In this document: one piece after another, positions 45,040 to 53,482 of the stretch
Numbering within the stretch: the stretch's first letter is position 1
Layout of the letters: every line of letters starts with the position of its first letter
Origin: Woeseia sp.
GTDB taxonomy: Bacteria > Pseudomonadota > Gammaproteobacteria > Steroidobacterales > Woeseiaceae
Assembly: GCA_021773015.1 (NCBI GenBank)
Contig: JAJFKW010000004.1
Coordinates: 124,001-188,000, forward strand
Direction of reading: 5' to 3'
Length of the DNA: 64,000 nt
The notes under the pieces: model-generated
What the model was told of the DNA's origin: nothing
Databases searched by the model: none
The model's input: only the letters and a program-made list of their open reading frames with translations
Program-made: the position numbers and the translations under genes

Positions 45040-46242
45040 CTATTGAGAAAACACCTTTTGCCACTTCACGCAGCGGTGAGCATCACGCTCTTCGTACTCT
45101 CGAATCGCAGCAGGCAGGTCCAATCTAAATTCTTCCTCGCTGTCACCGCCCAAAGCTGTCAGTCGCATCGTAAACCAAGCCGTTATCCCACCGGGAGGCG
45201 CCGAATCGAATCTCGGAAACTCAGGATCAATCCCTCCGTTGCTGGACCAAGACTCCACGATCCGAGGATCAAGTACCATTGCTCGTGCCATGCCCACCAT
45301 ATCGACAGCGCCACTTATTACGGCATCAATCGCTTGTTCCCGTTTCTTGAATCCGCCCGTTAGCATCAAGGGCACGCTCGATACACCTTTTGCGAGTCGG
45401 GCGAACTCTAGGAAGTATGGTCCATCACTGGAGCCATCGGAGCTTGCTTTTGCGCCAGGGAAATACGTCCCGCCACTAATATCAATCAAATCGATTGAGG
45501 TCTGATCAAGAAGGCGGACTACTTCCAATGCATCAATTTCGGTCAACCCGCCTTCCAGTTGATCCGTCGAATTGATCCTGATTCCGACCGGAAACAATGG
45601 ACCAACGGCCCGTCGTACCTCATTTATTATCTCAAGAACTATGCGGGATCGCCCTTCGATTGAACCGCCGTAGCCGTCATCTCGATGGTTAAACAAGGGG
45701 GAAAGAAACTGGCTAAGCAAGAACCCATGCCCTGCGTGAATTTGAACACCGCTAAAACCTACAGTTTTCGCGTGTAGTGCGGTCCTAGCGTACATATCGG
45801 GCAATGCATGAATCTCGTCGACCGACATGCCCCCACATTGAAGTCCCTCAACGTTAAGAGGTGACGGTCCCATTGGTTGACTGATCGGCAAGTGCGAAAG
45901 CGCTCCGGCATGACCTATTTGCGGCCATAAGTGAGCGCCGTTTGCCGTCGCTCGGCTAGCGAGGTCCTGCAATAATCCTTGGTTTGAGTGCGTGCCGAGT
46001 ACCAGATTTCCCGGCTTTTCAGGAAAACGAAAATCCCCTTGTACTTCACCGATTAAGGACAGAGCGGTTCCACCTTGCGCCCATCTTTCATAAAGCCGAA
46101 TCTGTGCTTCTGTCGGATTTCCTTCGCCATTCCCAAGCGAATCAGACATAGGGGACTTTGCGATTCGATTCTTAAGAATCGTGCCGCAAGGAAGTTCCAA
46201 CGTCCTCTGGAGGACTTGCTTAGAAGCTGATTCGTTGGTCAA
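45040..46242 (-). CDS. NADH:flavin oxidoreductase, old yellow enzyme family
   Basis: A 400-residue FMN-binding TIM-barrel ene-reductase. Family features are RIAKSPMSDSLGN near the N-terminus, the active-site strand VQIHAGHGFLLSQFLSPLFN with the HRDDGYGGS motif, and the C-terminal PLMLTGGFKKRE and VDMVGMARAMVLDP phosphate/FMN segments (all given in pieces). It probably reduces activated C=C bonds with NAD(P)H; substrate unknown. The start is TTG 46242, supported by GGAG eight bases upstream. It stands alone. Confidence 0.9.
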   Translation of the reverse strand: MTNESASKQVLQRTLELPCGTILKNRIAKSPMSDSLGNGEGNPTEAQIRLYERWAQGGTALSLIGEVQGDFRFPEKPGNLVLGTHSNQGLLQDLASRATANGAHLWPQIGHAGALSHLPISQPMGPSPLNVEGLQCGGMSVDEIHALPDMYARTALHAKTVGFSGVQIHAGHGFLLSQFLSPLFNHRDDGYGGSIEGRSRIVLEIINEVRRAVGPLFPVGIRINSTDQLEGGLTEIDALEVVRLLDQTSIDLIDISGGTYFPGAKASSDGSSDGPYFLEFARLAKGVSSVPLMLTGGFKKREQAIDAVISGAVDMVGMARAMVLDPRIVESWSSNGGIDPEFPRFDSAPPGGITAWFTMRLTALGGDSEEEFRLDLPAAIREYEERDAHRCVKWQKVFSQ

Positions 46243-46649
46243 TGTAGACGCTCCAATTATCGGTACAGTTTCATCCTAACAAGCGGTCAATAATAGCCCG
46301 TCTAAGGATTGCGTTCGACGTCTGCTTGTGGCCGAGTGCAGCCTGTCGGATTTTTCCAAAGCAGACATTCGAACGGCAGGTTTCGGGAAAAGTAGACGTT
46401 CGACCTGAGTGAGAAGAAAGGGTCAGAACTTGCCACACGCCCTGCCCTAGAGGCCAATCCCAACTTTTGATTATTAGTTGGGAGTGCTGACTCCCCTACT
46501 CTTTACAATTAGCCGGGGGGGGAAGCTAAGACGAACGCCCAAAGTTCGTGCGACAGCTGAATCTGTGCGCTCACACATTTGACGAAAGACGCATTTTGTA
46601 AAGAGATTTTGGAGACACGCCAGTTTCACGAGCTCGATGGCCTCGTGAA
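46243..46649. other. 407-bp intergenic region with repeat fragments
   Basis: This gap lies between two minus-strand genes. It contains AAGCAGACATTCGAACG-like repeat fragments, GGGTCAGAACTTGCC at 46420-46434 (identical to 52836-52850), the hairpin at 46458-46483 and a run of eight G at 46515-46522. No gene is supported. Confidence 0.5.
46458..46483. repeat. 8-bp inverted repeat
   Basis: TCCCAACT and AGTTGGGA pair perfectly around a 10-base AT-rich loop, about 170 bases beyond the DNA alkylation repair gene. No T-run follows on either strand, so I class it as an inverted repeat rather than a terminator. Confidence 0.5.
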
Positions 46650-47795
46650 TCAAACACGTTCCGACGAATCGGCAGTGTTCCACAACTCGAATTCTGCGTG
46701 TCCGAAGTCCTGCCCATTGATTCGAATCGAGAGGGCATGAGCTCCGTCGTAGTATTTTCGAGTTGTAATCGCGCGTATAGCATGTGACCGTGTCATCGAG
46801 ATTTCCTCGCCGGCACCCAGCGAGAATTTTTTCCATTTAAATACTTTAGCCGCCTGTTTGCCATTAGCCTTCATGAATCGAACAACATAATCGATCATAA
46901 GGGACTGCGAACTTTTGCTCTCAGAACGCAGATCGACCTTGAAGACCAAAGCACCACCCATCTTTACAACAGCGGTTTCAATCGAAAGTCTCATTAACTG
47001 AATCATCGGTTTTTCATATCCGAGCGCGTGCAGAGCACCTTTGTGACCATTTTTGATTAGAGTGCGGCAAGCATGTCGCACCACTTTCTTCCGGCGTTCG
47101 TTTGCTCCTTGTGTCCAGTCCTTCGCCAGATTCGCCACAAGGTCTGGATGATCTTTGGCAATGTCATTCATATGATTGGCAACGGAACGACGAACATATT
47201 CTTCCGCATCGTCGCGCAATGCCTCAAGAATAGGGATCACTGGAGAGGGATCAGCGATCAACGCAGGCAGCTGAAAGCCCCACGGTAAACGAGGTCGCGT
47301 GCCTTCAGATACCAGGCGACGGACATGAACGTTCGGGTCGCGTAGCCAACCACTCATGATATTCAACGCTCGTTCTTGATCGGCCAGTAAGAAATAGCGG
47401 ACATCGAACTCCGAAGTTCCGCGCTTCGTCATCTCTTTCAACAGCAACAAAGAGCGCTCGAAATCCTCAAGGCCGTTCTGACCAACGACCGTGCCGAGCG
47501 GGAACATTCCCCAACCTTGGATACCGTTTTCGTCGCTGTGTCGATCGATGGTTGCATCCTCACAAGGATGTAACATGGCCTCAAGAATCGGGTACCGCAA
47601 AGAAAGATTATCTGGAAGCACATGATGCAGGTGATCAGCGATCAGCTGTGCCCGTTCCTTCAATTCCATTCGATTCAATGCCGCCAAGATCGGCCCCACA
47701 AATGCGGAGCGATCGAATCCCTTCAGGTATTTTTCAAGATGATCTGCAATACATCCCACAAGCTGTGGGGAAATATTGTTTTTGAATGGTTCCAT
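46650..47795 (-). CDS. DNA alkylation repair protein, AlkC/AlkD-type HEAT-like
   Basis: A 381-residue all-helical protein built from HEAT-like repeats. The segments VRRLVSEGTRPRLPWG, ILEALRDDAEEYVRRSVANHMND and HACRTLIKNGH are characteristic of AlkC-like DNA glycosylases that remove alkylated bases. The C-terminal part (residues about 285-381) forms a beta-rich extension like the one in AlkC. ATG 47795 (MEPFKNNIS) matches the family start better than an in-frame start at 47807. It is monocistronic. Confidence 0.87.
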   Translation of the reverse strand: MEPFKNNISPQLVGCIADHLEKYLKGFDRSAFVGPILAALNRMELKERAQLIADHLHHVLPDNLSLRYPILEAMLHPCEDATIDRHSDENGIQGWGMFPLGTVVGQNGLEDFERSLLLLKEMTKRGTSEFDVRYFLLADQERALNIMSGWLRDPNVHVRRLVSEGTRPRLPWGFQLPALIADPSPVIPILEALRDDAEEYVRRSVANHMNDIAKDHPDLVANLAKDWTQGANERRKKVVRHACRTLIKNGHKGALHALGYEKPMIQLMRLSIETAVVKMGGALVFKVDLRSESKSSQSLMIDYVVRFMKANGKQAAKVFKWKKFSLGAGEEISMTRSHAIRAITTRKYYDGAHALSIRINGQDFGHAEFELWNTADSSERV

Positions 47796-47902
47796 GATCA
47801 CGAACACCTATCGACACACATGGACCGCCTGAGGCGATTCATTCCGATCATACGGCGACACAAAGTAAGAGAGCCCACTGTCACCTCCCTCGCTTCTGAG
47901 CA

Positions 47903-48220
47903 CTAGGAATACGTCGCTAAGGATGGATACATGCCGATTTCGGAGTCATCCTCGGCGTCCAAATCCATGACAGCAAAAAATTGGTGACAGGCGGGAGATT
48001 CCTTTTCCTTGGCCATGACATCCTCCACGTCTTCAGCGCTGCGAAATTGCACAATGTCGATATATTCACGGTCTGCTTTTCGAACCAATTCGCGACGCAG
48101 AATTCCGGGCTGTTTGCTCGCAAATTCCTTCTCAAAACGATCTGATGCCGCCAGTAGGTCGATTTCGGTTTTGCCGGCGGCAAGTTTGATGGGGGCAAGG
48201 ACGGTTACAGGGTTTGTCAT
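47903..48220 (-). CDS. ABM-fold (monooxygenase-like) small protein
   Basis: A 105-residue protein with the dimeric alpha-beta-barrel pattern of the antibiotic biosynthesis monooxygenase superfamily: VTVLAPIKLAAGK, then RFEKEFASKQPGILRRELV and DIVQFRSAEDVEDVM. Function unknown. It diverges from a WYL-domain regulator 76 bases away, and the pair probably forms a small regulated unit. Confidence 0.75.
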   Translation of the reverse strand: MTNPVTVLAPIKLAAGKTEIDLLAASDRFEKEFASKQPGILRRELVRKADREYIDIVQFRSAEDVEDVMAKEKESPACHQFFAVMDLDAEDDSEIGMYPSLATYS

Positions 48221-48296
48221 GTCGAATTCCTTTGAATAAATGGGTAACGGTCCTTAGATTATCGACAAATAGGACGTTGTACGGCATATTTGTTTT

Positions 48297-49031
48297 ATGA
48301 AACGTTCGTCAACAACCGAGCGATTGCAGCGGCTGGAAATATTGAAAGCACAATTAGGGTCCGGTGAACCAACAACGGTCGGAGAGATTGCCGAAGATCT
48401 TCGCGTCAGCGTAAGAACGGTTAGTAGAGATATTCAGATCCTGAGAGATCAAGGGCTCCCCATAGATGCTGATCGAGGTCACGGTGGCGGTGTTCGGCTT
48501 CACCGAAATTGGGGTATAGGTCGCATCAACCTCAACTATTCTGAAGCGGTTGATTTGCTGGTCAGCCTGGCGGTGGCCGAACAGATGGATTCGCCGTTAT
48601 TGATGGCTCATCTGAAAAGCGTACGACGCAAGCTTATGGCGTCATTTTCACCAGCGTTAAATTATAAGGTAAGACACCTGAAAAGCCGCATCCGCATCGG
48701 TCATTCAGTCTCTGCATCGCTCTTGGCGTCTGTCGCAACACCGGAACGAAATGTTGTCAAGCAACTGCACCAGGCATTTCTCCTACAACGCCGTATCTCC
48801 ATCGGATATCGGTCCGCAAGCAACGCCGAGACAACACGCATTATCCAGCCACACTATCTTCTGCTCTGCTACCCAATTTGGTATGTCTTGGCCTGGGATG
48901 AGCTTAGAGATGACGTGCGTACGTTCCGATGTGATCGGATAACCGCCATCAAGATTCTCGATGCGGACAATTTTAAGCTGCTCCCGGTCGCTCGGTTCGA
49001 CAGCGCTTTGGAGGGCATATACGCGATCTAA
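48297..49031 (+). CDS. YafY-type HTH/WYL-domain regulator
   Basis: A 244-residue regulator with an N-terminal DeoR-like helix-turn-helix (RLQRLEILKAQLG, TVGEIAEDLRVSVRTVSRDI, RGHGGGVRLH) and a C-terminal WYL domain (RRISIGYRSAS, PHYLLLCYPIWYVLAWD, RTFRCDRITAIKIL). The family is annotated as YafY; ligands are largely unknown. It is divergent from the ABM-fold gene and probably represses it. ATG 48297. Confidence 0.88.
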   Translation: MKRSSTTERLQRLEILKAQLGSGEPTTVGEIAEDLRVSVRTVSRDIQILRDQGLPIDADRGHGGGVRLHRNWGIGRINLNYSEAVDLLVSLAVAEQMDSPLLMAHLKSVRRKLMASFSPALNYKVRHLKSRIRIGHSVSASLLASVATPERNVVKQLHQAFLLQRRISIGYRSASNAETTRIIQPHYLLLCYPIWYVLAWDELRDDVRTFRCDRITAIKILDADNFKLLPVARFDSALEGIYAI

Positions 49032-49342
49032 AGCCAAGCGTGGATTGGCCGAGCGACCCGTTACGGGATGCCAACGATATCTCCGATACGCAAGGTTCCC
49101 TGCACCGACCGTTTAACTACGATACTGTTGCAAACGACGACTCTGTCTGGCATTTTGTGGTTGTCGAAAAAGACGGGCCGGTGTTGGTTAGTCCGGCCAT
49201 CCCTTTGAGGGACTCTGACTGGCGTTCCGCCTGCCCCACGACCTTGACCGTGCATGCGAGTGCCCGGGTTCTGAGGTTGTGTGGACCCTTTCTCTTGCGT
49301 GCACTAATTTTTGGCTTAATCGCATTAGACGAGGGTTAACAA
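49032..49342. other. 311-bp intergenic region
   Basis: This gap lies between the WYL regulator and the VOC gene. An open frame across most of it on the plus strand ends just before the VOC start but has no recognisable domain and a poor TTG start, so I do not call it. No repeat or terminator is evident. Confidence 0.35.
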
Positions 49343-49750
49343 ATGAAACCAAGAATCAGCATGATCACGTTGGGCGTTACCGATCTGGCACGATCGATCG
49401 AATTCTATGAGCAGAAACTGCAATTCCCCAGGTTGAAATCACCACCGGAGGTCGCTTTCTTCACCTTGAATGGAACCTGGCTTGGTCTTTACGGCCGCGA
49501 TGAGCTCGCTGAAGACGCGACCGTGTCCGCCAAAGGCTCTGGGTTCAATAGTTTCGCGCTTGCGTACAATGTTGCCTCAGAGGCGGAAGTCGATGAGACG
49601 CTGGAGGAGGTTGTGGCGGCCGGTGCGACGCTCGTGAAGCCAGCGCAAAAAGTATTTTGGGGCGGCTATTCTGGCTATTTCAAGGATCTGGATGGGCACC
49701 TGTGGGAAGTTGCTCACAATCCGTTTGAATGGATTGGACCGAAGGACTAA
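49343..49750 (+). CDS. VOC-family (glyoxalase-fold) protein
   Basis: A 135-residue vicinal-oxygen-chelate protein. It has two beta-alpha-beta-beta-beta modules: SMITLGVTDLARSIEFYEQKL first, then TLVKPAQKVFWGGYSGYFKDLDGHLWEVAHNP (quoted in part). The final DGHLWEVA is typical. Members include glyoxalases, dioxygenases and resistance proteins; the specific role is not evident. ATG 49343 with an AACAA leader; the gene has no clear partner. Confidence 0.88.
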   Translation: MKPRISMITLGVTDLARSIEFYEQKLQFPRLKSPPEVAFFTLNGTWLGLYGRDELAEDATVSAKGSGFNSFALAYNVASEAEVDETLEEVVAAGATLVKPAQKVFWGGYSGYFKDLDGHLWEVAHNPFEWIGPKD

Positions 49751-49858
49751 GATCGTTGGCACACAAGATAGGCGGCGCTCATCTTGCTTGGAGCGCCGCC
49801 CATCAATGTCCACACTAGACTCGGAAATGCCAGTTGATCGACATCGCGGAACAGAATT

Positions 49859-50167
49859 GTCAAGGTAACGAAACCCTACGAATCAACGTCTCTTGCCGTG
49901 TTCACTCAAGTACAGTTGCTCAATGACGGCAATCTGCTTGAGGCACTTGACGAATCTTACGATGAATCCGTATTGATGTATTAGAACGGGTCTCTGTTTG
50001 CTTCTGGTGCTGCTGAGGGTCGGGCCAAACAAGAGCCTTACATTGCTTCAGCAATTTCCATCGCCGGGCATATTACTGACCTCTGTGTGCTCGTAGAGAA
50101 GAACGTGTGCGTTTTTCGTAACTTCCGCACCTTCACCGATTCGAACGGCAAGTCCGGAGATAAGTAG
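49859..50167 (+). pseudogene. decayed coding remnant containing repeat copy A
   Basis: One plus-strand frame reads as protein-like sequence (VFTQVQLLNDGNLLEALDESY, then IASAISIAGHITDLCVLVEKN, then FTDSNGKSGDK) interrupted by an in-frame stop at 49982 and ending at 50165. No start codon with a ribosome site is seen. Its last part is the 114-bp repeat that recurs at 52728, where the same frame stays open ten codons further. I take it as a degraded gene fragment of unknown family. Confidence 0.4.
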
Positions 50168-50197
50168 CCGTTCAACCAATGTGGCAAGTAGGGGTCA
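50084..50197 (+). repeat. 114-bp direct repeat, copy A
   Basis: This segment matches 52728-52841 over 114 bases with four substitutions that I can count. It begins TGTGTGCTCGTAGAG and ends GGCAAGTAGGGGTCA. Copy A runs directly into the hairpin repeat at 50202. Confidence 0.9.
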
Positions 50198-50201
50198 AAA
50201 G

Positions 50202-50243
50202 CAGCCTCTCAGTATGTCTCGAATTCTACCAGCTGAGCGGCTG
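50202..50243. repeat. hairpin repeat, copy 2
   Basis: CAGCCTCTCAG (50202-50212) and CTGAGCGGCTG (50233-50243) pair at 10 of 11 positions around a 20-base loop. The 50192-50460 interval is also bounded by inverted GGGTCAA-AGCAGCC-CTCA arms, giving a MITE-like outline of about 269 bp. Confidence 0.6.
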
Positions 50244-50440
50244 GTGTTGCGGGTATGCTGGCCGCTAAGCGTCCGTATTTGGCGTAGCCAGTAGTGCTGC
50301 CTTGGGAAACTACTTTTCGATCCAGGATGGGAATAGAATCAGGGACGGGTTGCTGGCATGAACTTGGACCATGGTTTTGGGCGGTGAGCGTCCGGTAAGG
50401 GCTGCAAACCTGTCGCTCAAAACCTGTATTTAAAGAAATA

Positions 50441-50460
50441 TGAGCGGCTGCTATTGACCC
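50441..50460 (+). repeat. hairpin-repeat right arm, partial copy
   Basis: TGAGCGGCTGCTATTGACCC is the best match to the shared right arm and flank of the family and continues AAAGCGGACGT. It is the inverted counterpart of 50192-50215, which suggests the ends of one element. Confidence 0.6.
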
Positions 50461-50477
50461 AAAGCGGACGTAGAAAG

Positions 50478-51164
50478 TTATTTGGCTAAGCCACCGTAAC
50501 GAGAAAATTTCTTCCGGGAAAAAAACAGGATATTTATGATCCAATACAAAGTTATTGTCAGTATCAACATTGTCGGTATACCCACAATATAAAACAGTTG
50601 ATCTACTGGCATTTCTTTAACATCAGAACCTTGCGCCTTAATGATCTTATCGGTAAGTGCTAACGCAGTCCAAACCAAAGAGAATCCAATTCGCCATACG
50701 TGTCTGATGACGCGTTGAACTCCGGTTAAACCTGCTTTTCGCAAGTTACGGAGATCCCCAACAGCACAGAAAACTGCGAAGCCCGCCCAAAAGAGGTAAA
50801 TACTTGGAGTTTCAGCCTCACTCCTGCCTGCGCTCAGAATAAATGCCGCTATCGCAACAGCTATTATCCACGCAATTGCCACCTTTTCCAGAATGCCGGT
50901 TTCGACAATTTTTCGTTTAGCCGTGAGCCATGCTGTAAACACGGTATACAAAACCACTACGCTCAATATCATATCCGCCGGGGATTCTTTTATTAGTGCA
51001 GCCACGAAACCGACTACCAGCATAATTAGCATTGAGACAGTAAAATAATTACCTGCTTTTCGATGAAGCGCAGATCCTTTTTTCGTGTACAAAGCAACAG
51101 CGGCAGCAATCAATCCAACAGTTCCCGCAGGTGTATGTACTAACCAGATTATTGTGTCTTTCAT
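50478..51164 (-). CDS. DUF2306-like membrane protein
   Basis: A 228-residue inner-membrane protein with about seven hydrophobic helices. VHTPAGTVGLIAAAVAL and GSALHRKAGNYFTVSMLIM resemble DUF2306-type proteins; conserved histidines lie in H(T)PAG and LHRKAG. Function unknown. The same-strand small lipoprotein gene starts 379 bases upstream (51543) with its stop at 51232, 67 bases before this ATG, so co-transcription is possible. The 3' end abuts the repeat element. Confidence 0.72.
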   Translation of the reverse strand: MKDTIIWLVHTPAGTVGLIAAAVALYTKKGSALHRKAGNYFTVSMLIMLVVGFVAALIKESPADMILSVVVLYTVFTAWLTAKRKIVETGILEKVAIAWIIAVAIAAFILSAGRSEAETPSIYLFWAGFAVFCAVGDLRNLRKAGLTGVQRVIRHVWRIGFSLVWTALALTDKIIKAQGSDVKEMPVDQLFYIVGIPTMLILTITLYWIINILFFSRKKFSRYGGLAK

Positions 51165-51231
51165 GGAAAAATAGACACCAATAACAAAATGCTCAGCGGG
51201 ATCGCGATTACTGAAATTTGCGAATTCGTAT

Positions 51232-51543
51232 TCACTTTGTACTTGCTAGATAACCGTATTGAGAATCCTTGTGCTGGTCGACAAGATATTGGTAAAGCGT
51301 ACTGGCTACCTCCTGTTGTCCTAAGCTTTCATAAGTCTGCGCTTTCAAATAGGTTAGCTCGGCCTTCATTTCGGGCGTCGTTTCTTGTGCATTTTCCGCT
51401 CTGGTGATCAGTTCCAACGTCCGTTCAAATTCCTGACGCTCGTATTTTTTGTATGCCTCGGAGATGGATGTGCTTTGAATCAGGCTCGCACAAGCCCCCA
51501 AGGAAAGAGTTAAAGCGAGGAGAACTACTTTCTGAATTGTCAT
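51232..51543 (-). CDS. small TPR-like lipoprotein
   Basis: A 103-residue lipoprotein: signal peptide with lipobox LGAC (Cys18), then helical pairs resembling tetratricopeptide repeats (AYKKYERQEFERTLELITRAE and AELTYLKAQTYESLGQQEVAS, one residue pattern per helix pair). It is probably an outer- or inner-membrane-anchored scaffold. No specific function can be given. It diverges from the LysR regulator. Confidence 0.75.
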   Translation of the reverse strand: MTIQKVVLLALTLSLGACASLIQSTSISEAYKKYERQEFERTLELITRAENAQETTPEMKAELTYLKAQTYESLGQQEVASTLYQYLVDQHKDSQYGYLASTK

Positions 51544-51650
51544 CTGGCAAGCGTCCGTTGCTTAGTTGAAGGTCATTTGCAATGCGCATACTATCAATGC
51601 ATAAATCAACATCATAGAACGCAAAATGGACATCAGATATACGTATTTGC

Positions 51651-52553
51651 ATGGATTGGAGATCACTAAAATTTGACTGGAATCGTGCAAGAGCCTTTTT
51701 GGTGACTGCCGAAGAGGGATCTCTTGCGGCTGCGGCTCGTGCTCTTGATATGAAGCAACCTACTTTAGGGCGTCAGGTTGCGGCTCTGGAAAAAGAACTT
51801 GGTGTCGATCTTTTCAGTCGCAGAGGCCGGGGGCTGGAGCTGACCCCAAACGGGATGAAACTGGTTGAACACGTACGTGCGATGGGAGATGCGGCGAACC
51901 GGTTTTCATTATCAGCAACAGGGCAATCGCATGTAGTTGAAGGAAATATTTGCATCACATCTACTGAACTCCTTGCGACATTTGTCTTACCGCCAATCAT
52001 TCAGAAATTACGGCAAGCGGAACCCGGCATCGAAATTGAAATAATTTCGACGAACGATGAAAGCAATTTAAGCCGTAGAGAGGCTGATATTGCTATACGC
52101 AGCTTTCGACCATCGCAGTCAGAACTAATCGTTAAAAAACTCAGTGATGTAAGAGGTCACCTCTACGCTGCAACTACCTATCTCGAACGTCTGGGTAATC
52201 CCAAGTCTATTGCAGAGTTAAATAGTGCGAACTTTATTGATTTCGAGAAGTCTGGCCGTCTACTTTCATTGCTCAATTCTCGGGGTTTTGAATTAGGCAC
52301 TCACAATTTTCCTGTTGTGACCAGAAACCATGTTGTCCAGTGGGAACTAGTCAAGTTGGGCGTTGCAATTAGCGGTTTGCCTGAGCTGGTCGGTGATCCC
52401 GAACCCCTCGTTGAACGGCTCGTTATTCCCGGGTTTGCTCCCATTGAAGCGGAACTCTGGATCGTGACACATCAGGAATTGAGAACTAACCGACGAGTTC
52501 GAACGGTATTCGACTTTTTCGTGTCTGAATTCGCCAATTACTTGCATCAATGA
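51651..52553 (+). CDS. LysR-family transcriptional regulator
   Basis: A 300-residue LysR regulator. The N-terminal winged helix shows WNRARAFLVTAEEGSLAAAAR, KQPTLGRQVAALEKELGV and LFSRRGRGLELTPNG (given in parts), followed by a periplasmic-binding-protein-like effector domain. It diverges from the small lipoprotein and DUF2306-like genes, which are its likely targets. The hairpin repeat copy 3 follows its stop codon closely. Confidence 0.92.
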   Translation: MDWRSLKFDWNRARAFLVTAEEGSLAAAARALDMKQPTLGRQVAALEKELGVDLFSRRGRGLELTPNGMKLVEHVRAMGDAANRFSLSATGQSHVVEGNICITSTELLATFVLPPIIQKLRQAEPGIEIEIISTNDESNLSRREADIAIRSFRPSQSELIVKKLSDVRGHLYAATTYLERLGNPKSIAELNSANFIDFEKSGRLLSLLNSRGFELGTHNFPVVTRNHVVQWELVKLGVAISGLPELVGDPEPLVERLVIPGFAPIEAELWIVTHQELRTNRRVRTVFDFFVSEFANYLHQ

Positions 52554-52575
52554 GGAATGACCGCATTTGGCCGAA

Positions 52576-52612
52576 ACCAGCCTCTCACCTGGTGATAGAC
52601 TCAGTGGCTGGT
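52576..52612. repeat. hairpin repeat, copy 3
   Basis: ACCAGCCTCTCA and TCAGTGGCTGGT pair at 10 of 12 positions around a 13-base loop containing GGTGATAGAC, like the loop of copy 1 (GGTGATATAGTC). The flank GTTGACCGAAAGC also matches. It starts 23 bases after the LysR stop. Confidence 0.65.
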
Positions 52613-52727
52613 GTTGACCGAAAGCAGGCATTTACGACAATAGCTAAATGCGTCTTACCGATTCGGAACTGGACGCCGCTCAGTCCACGCAAGTGGTCGC
52701 TGAGCGTGCTCGATTCAAAAGGACTCA

Positions 52728-52841
52728 TGTGTGCTCGTAGAGAAGAACGTGTGCGTTTTTCGTAACTTCAGCACCTTCACCGATTCGAACGGCAAGTCCG
52801 GGGATAAGCAGCCGTTCAACCTATGTGGCAAGTAGGGGTCA
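52728..52841 (+). repeat. 114-bp direct repeat, copy B
   Basis: This is the second copy of 50084-50197, with four mismatches. Here one frame reads CVLVEKNVCVF, FTDSNGKSGDKQPFN and ends at a TAG near 52830. GGGTCAGAACTTGCC at its end recurs at 46420. Confidence 0.9.
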
Positions 52842-53075
52842 GAACTTGCCCCTCGCCCCCCCCCATTTGCCAATCTTTACTTCAGACAATTATTTCGGGA
52901 TCTACGATCGGGTAACAATTGCGCAGTAGCCAAATCTCCGGAGGGCCTGGTTACTAACTATGCTATTCGTTAAGTAGCCCCGCACTAGTCAACTAATTGT
53001 TGCGGTTGATCTGCGTCGTAGGGATCACCTTATGCTCAACGTGTTCGGTCTACAGCGCGTAGTTGCAGCGACTGA

Positions 53076-53351
53076 TTAGATACCATTGTGCTGCTTTCGC
53101 GTTCGGAACAATTCGTGAACATAACCTACAATTGCATTGTCCAATATCTTGGTTTCGCTGGTGCTCCATCCATCCCCATCGAATTTCGCGATTATTTGAG
53201 AGATTTGTCTAGCTAGACGATGAAGGCATCCAAACATTTCTCGAAACGCATCTGGTTCGGAAATGCTCAAACTCTTCCGAGCGTAGAAGAACTGATACGT
53301 ATACGTGCGATCGATGGGTGTGAGATCAAACCAATCGCGTGCACGTGACAA
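53076..53351 (-). CDS. hypothetical 91-residue protein
   Basis: An ATG-initiated frame of 91 residues with protein-like composition (FREMFGCLHRLARQISQIIAK, AIVGYVHELFRTRKQ). I recognise no family. It has no partner and lies in a decaying region, so it may be a fragment. The segment upstream of its start overlaps a possible small plus-strand frame. Confidence 0.35.
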   Translation of the reverse strand: MSRARDWFDLTPIDRTYTYQFFYARKSLSISEPDAFREMFGCLHRLARQISQIIAKFDGDGWSTSETKILDNAIVGYVHELFRTRKQHNGI

Positions 53352-53482
53352 AAATACTCACAATTGTTGCCATCATGCTCGTCACCGTCGGAATCCGGGT
53401 ATCACTGGTCGGCATCATCCGCAGGCGCATGATGCGTTTGATGAAAGACATCGTCATTGGCAGCCTCAGCGACGCCCTCTAG
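53345..53482 (+). CDS. possible 45-residue single-helix membrane protein
   Basis: A GTG-initiated frame of 45 codons reads MTKILTIVAIMLVTVG, then a basic stretch IIRRRMMRLMK and ends SLSDAL. One strong hydrophobic helix followed by positive charges is a credible small membrane protein. There is no clear ribosome site and no partner, and it overlaps the 5' end of the 91-residue frame, so only one of the two is likely real. Confidence 0.2.
   Translation: MTKILTIVAIMLVTVGIRVSLVGIIRRRMMRLMKDIVIGSLSDAL

Noticed and set aside
49040-49339. 99-codon plus-strand frame ending four bases before the VOC start
   Set aside because: TTG start without a ribosome site, no recognisable structure, and a different residue pattern from real genes in the window.
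50150-50170. Possible tRNA-like GATTCGAA sequence in the 114-bp repeat
   Set aside because: Only the T-loop-like word is present. No acceptor stem, anticodon arm or CCA-type end can be folded.
50192-50460. Complete transposable element with transposase
   Set aside because: The interval has inverted ends but no transposase frame and no target-site duplication that I can identify.
50209-50544. 111-codon minus-strand frame covering the repeat element
   Set aside because: It is the translation of the hairpin-repeat element plus the 3' end of the DUF2306-like gene in another frame.
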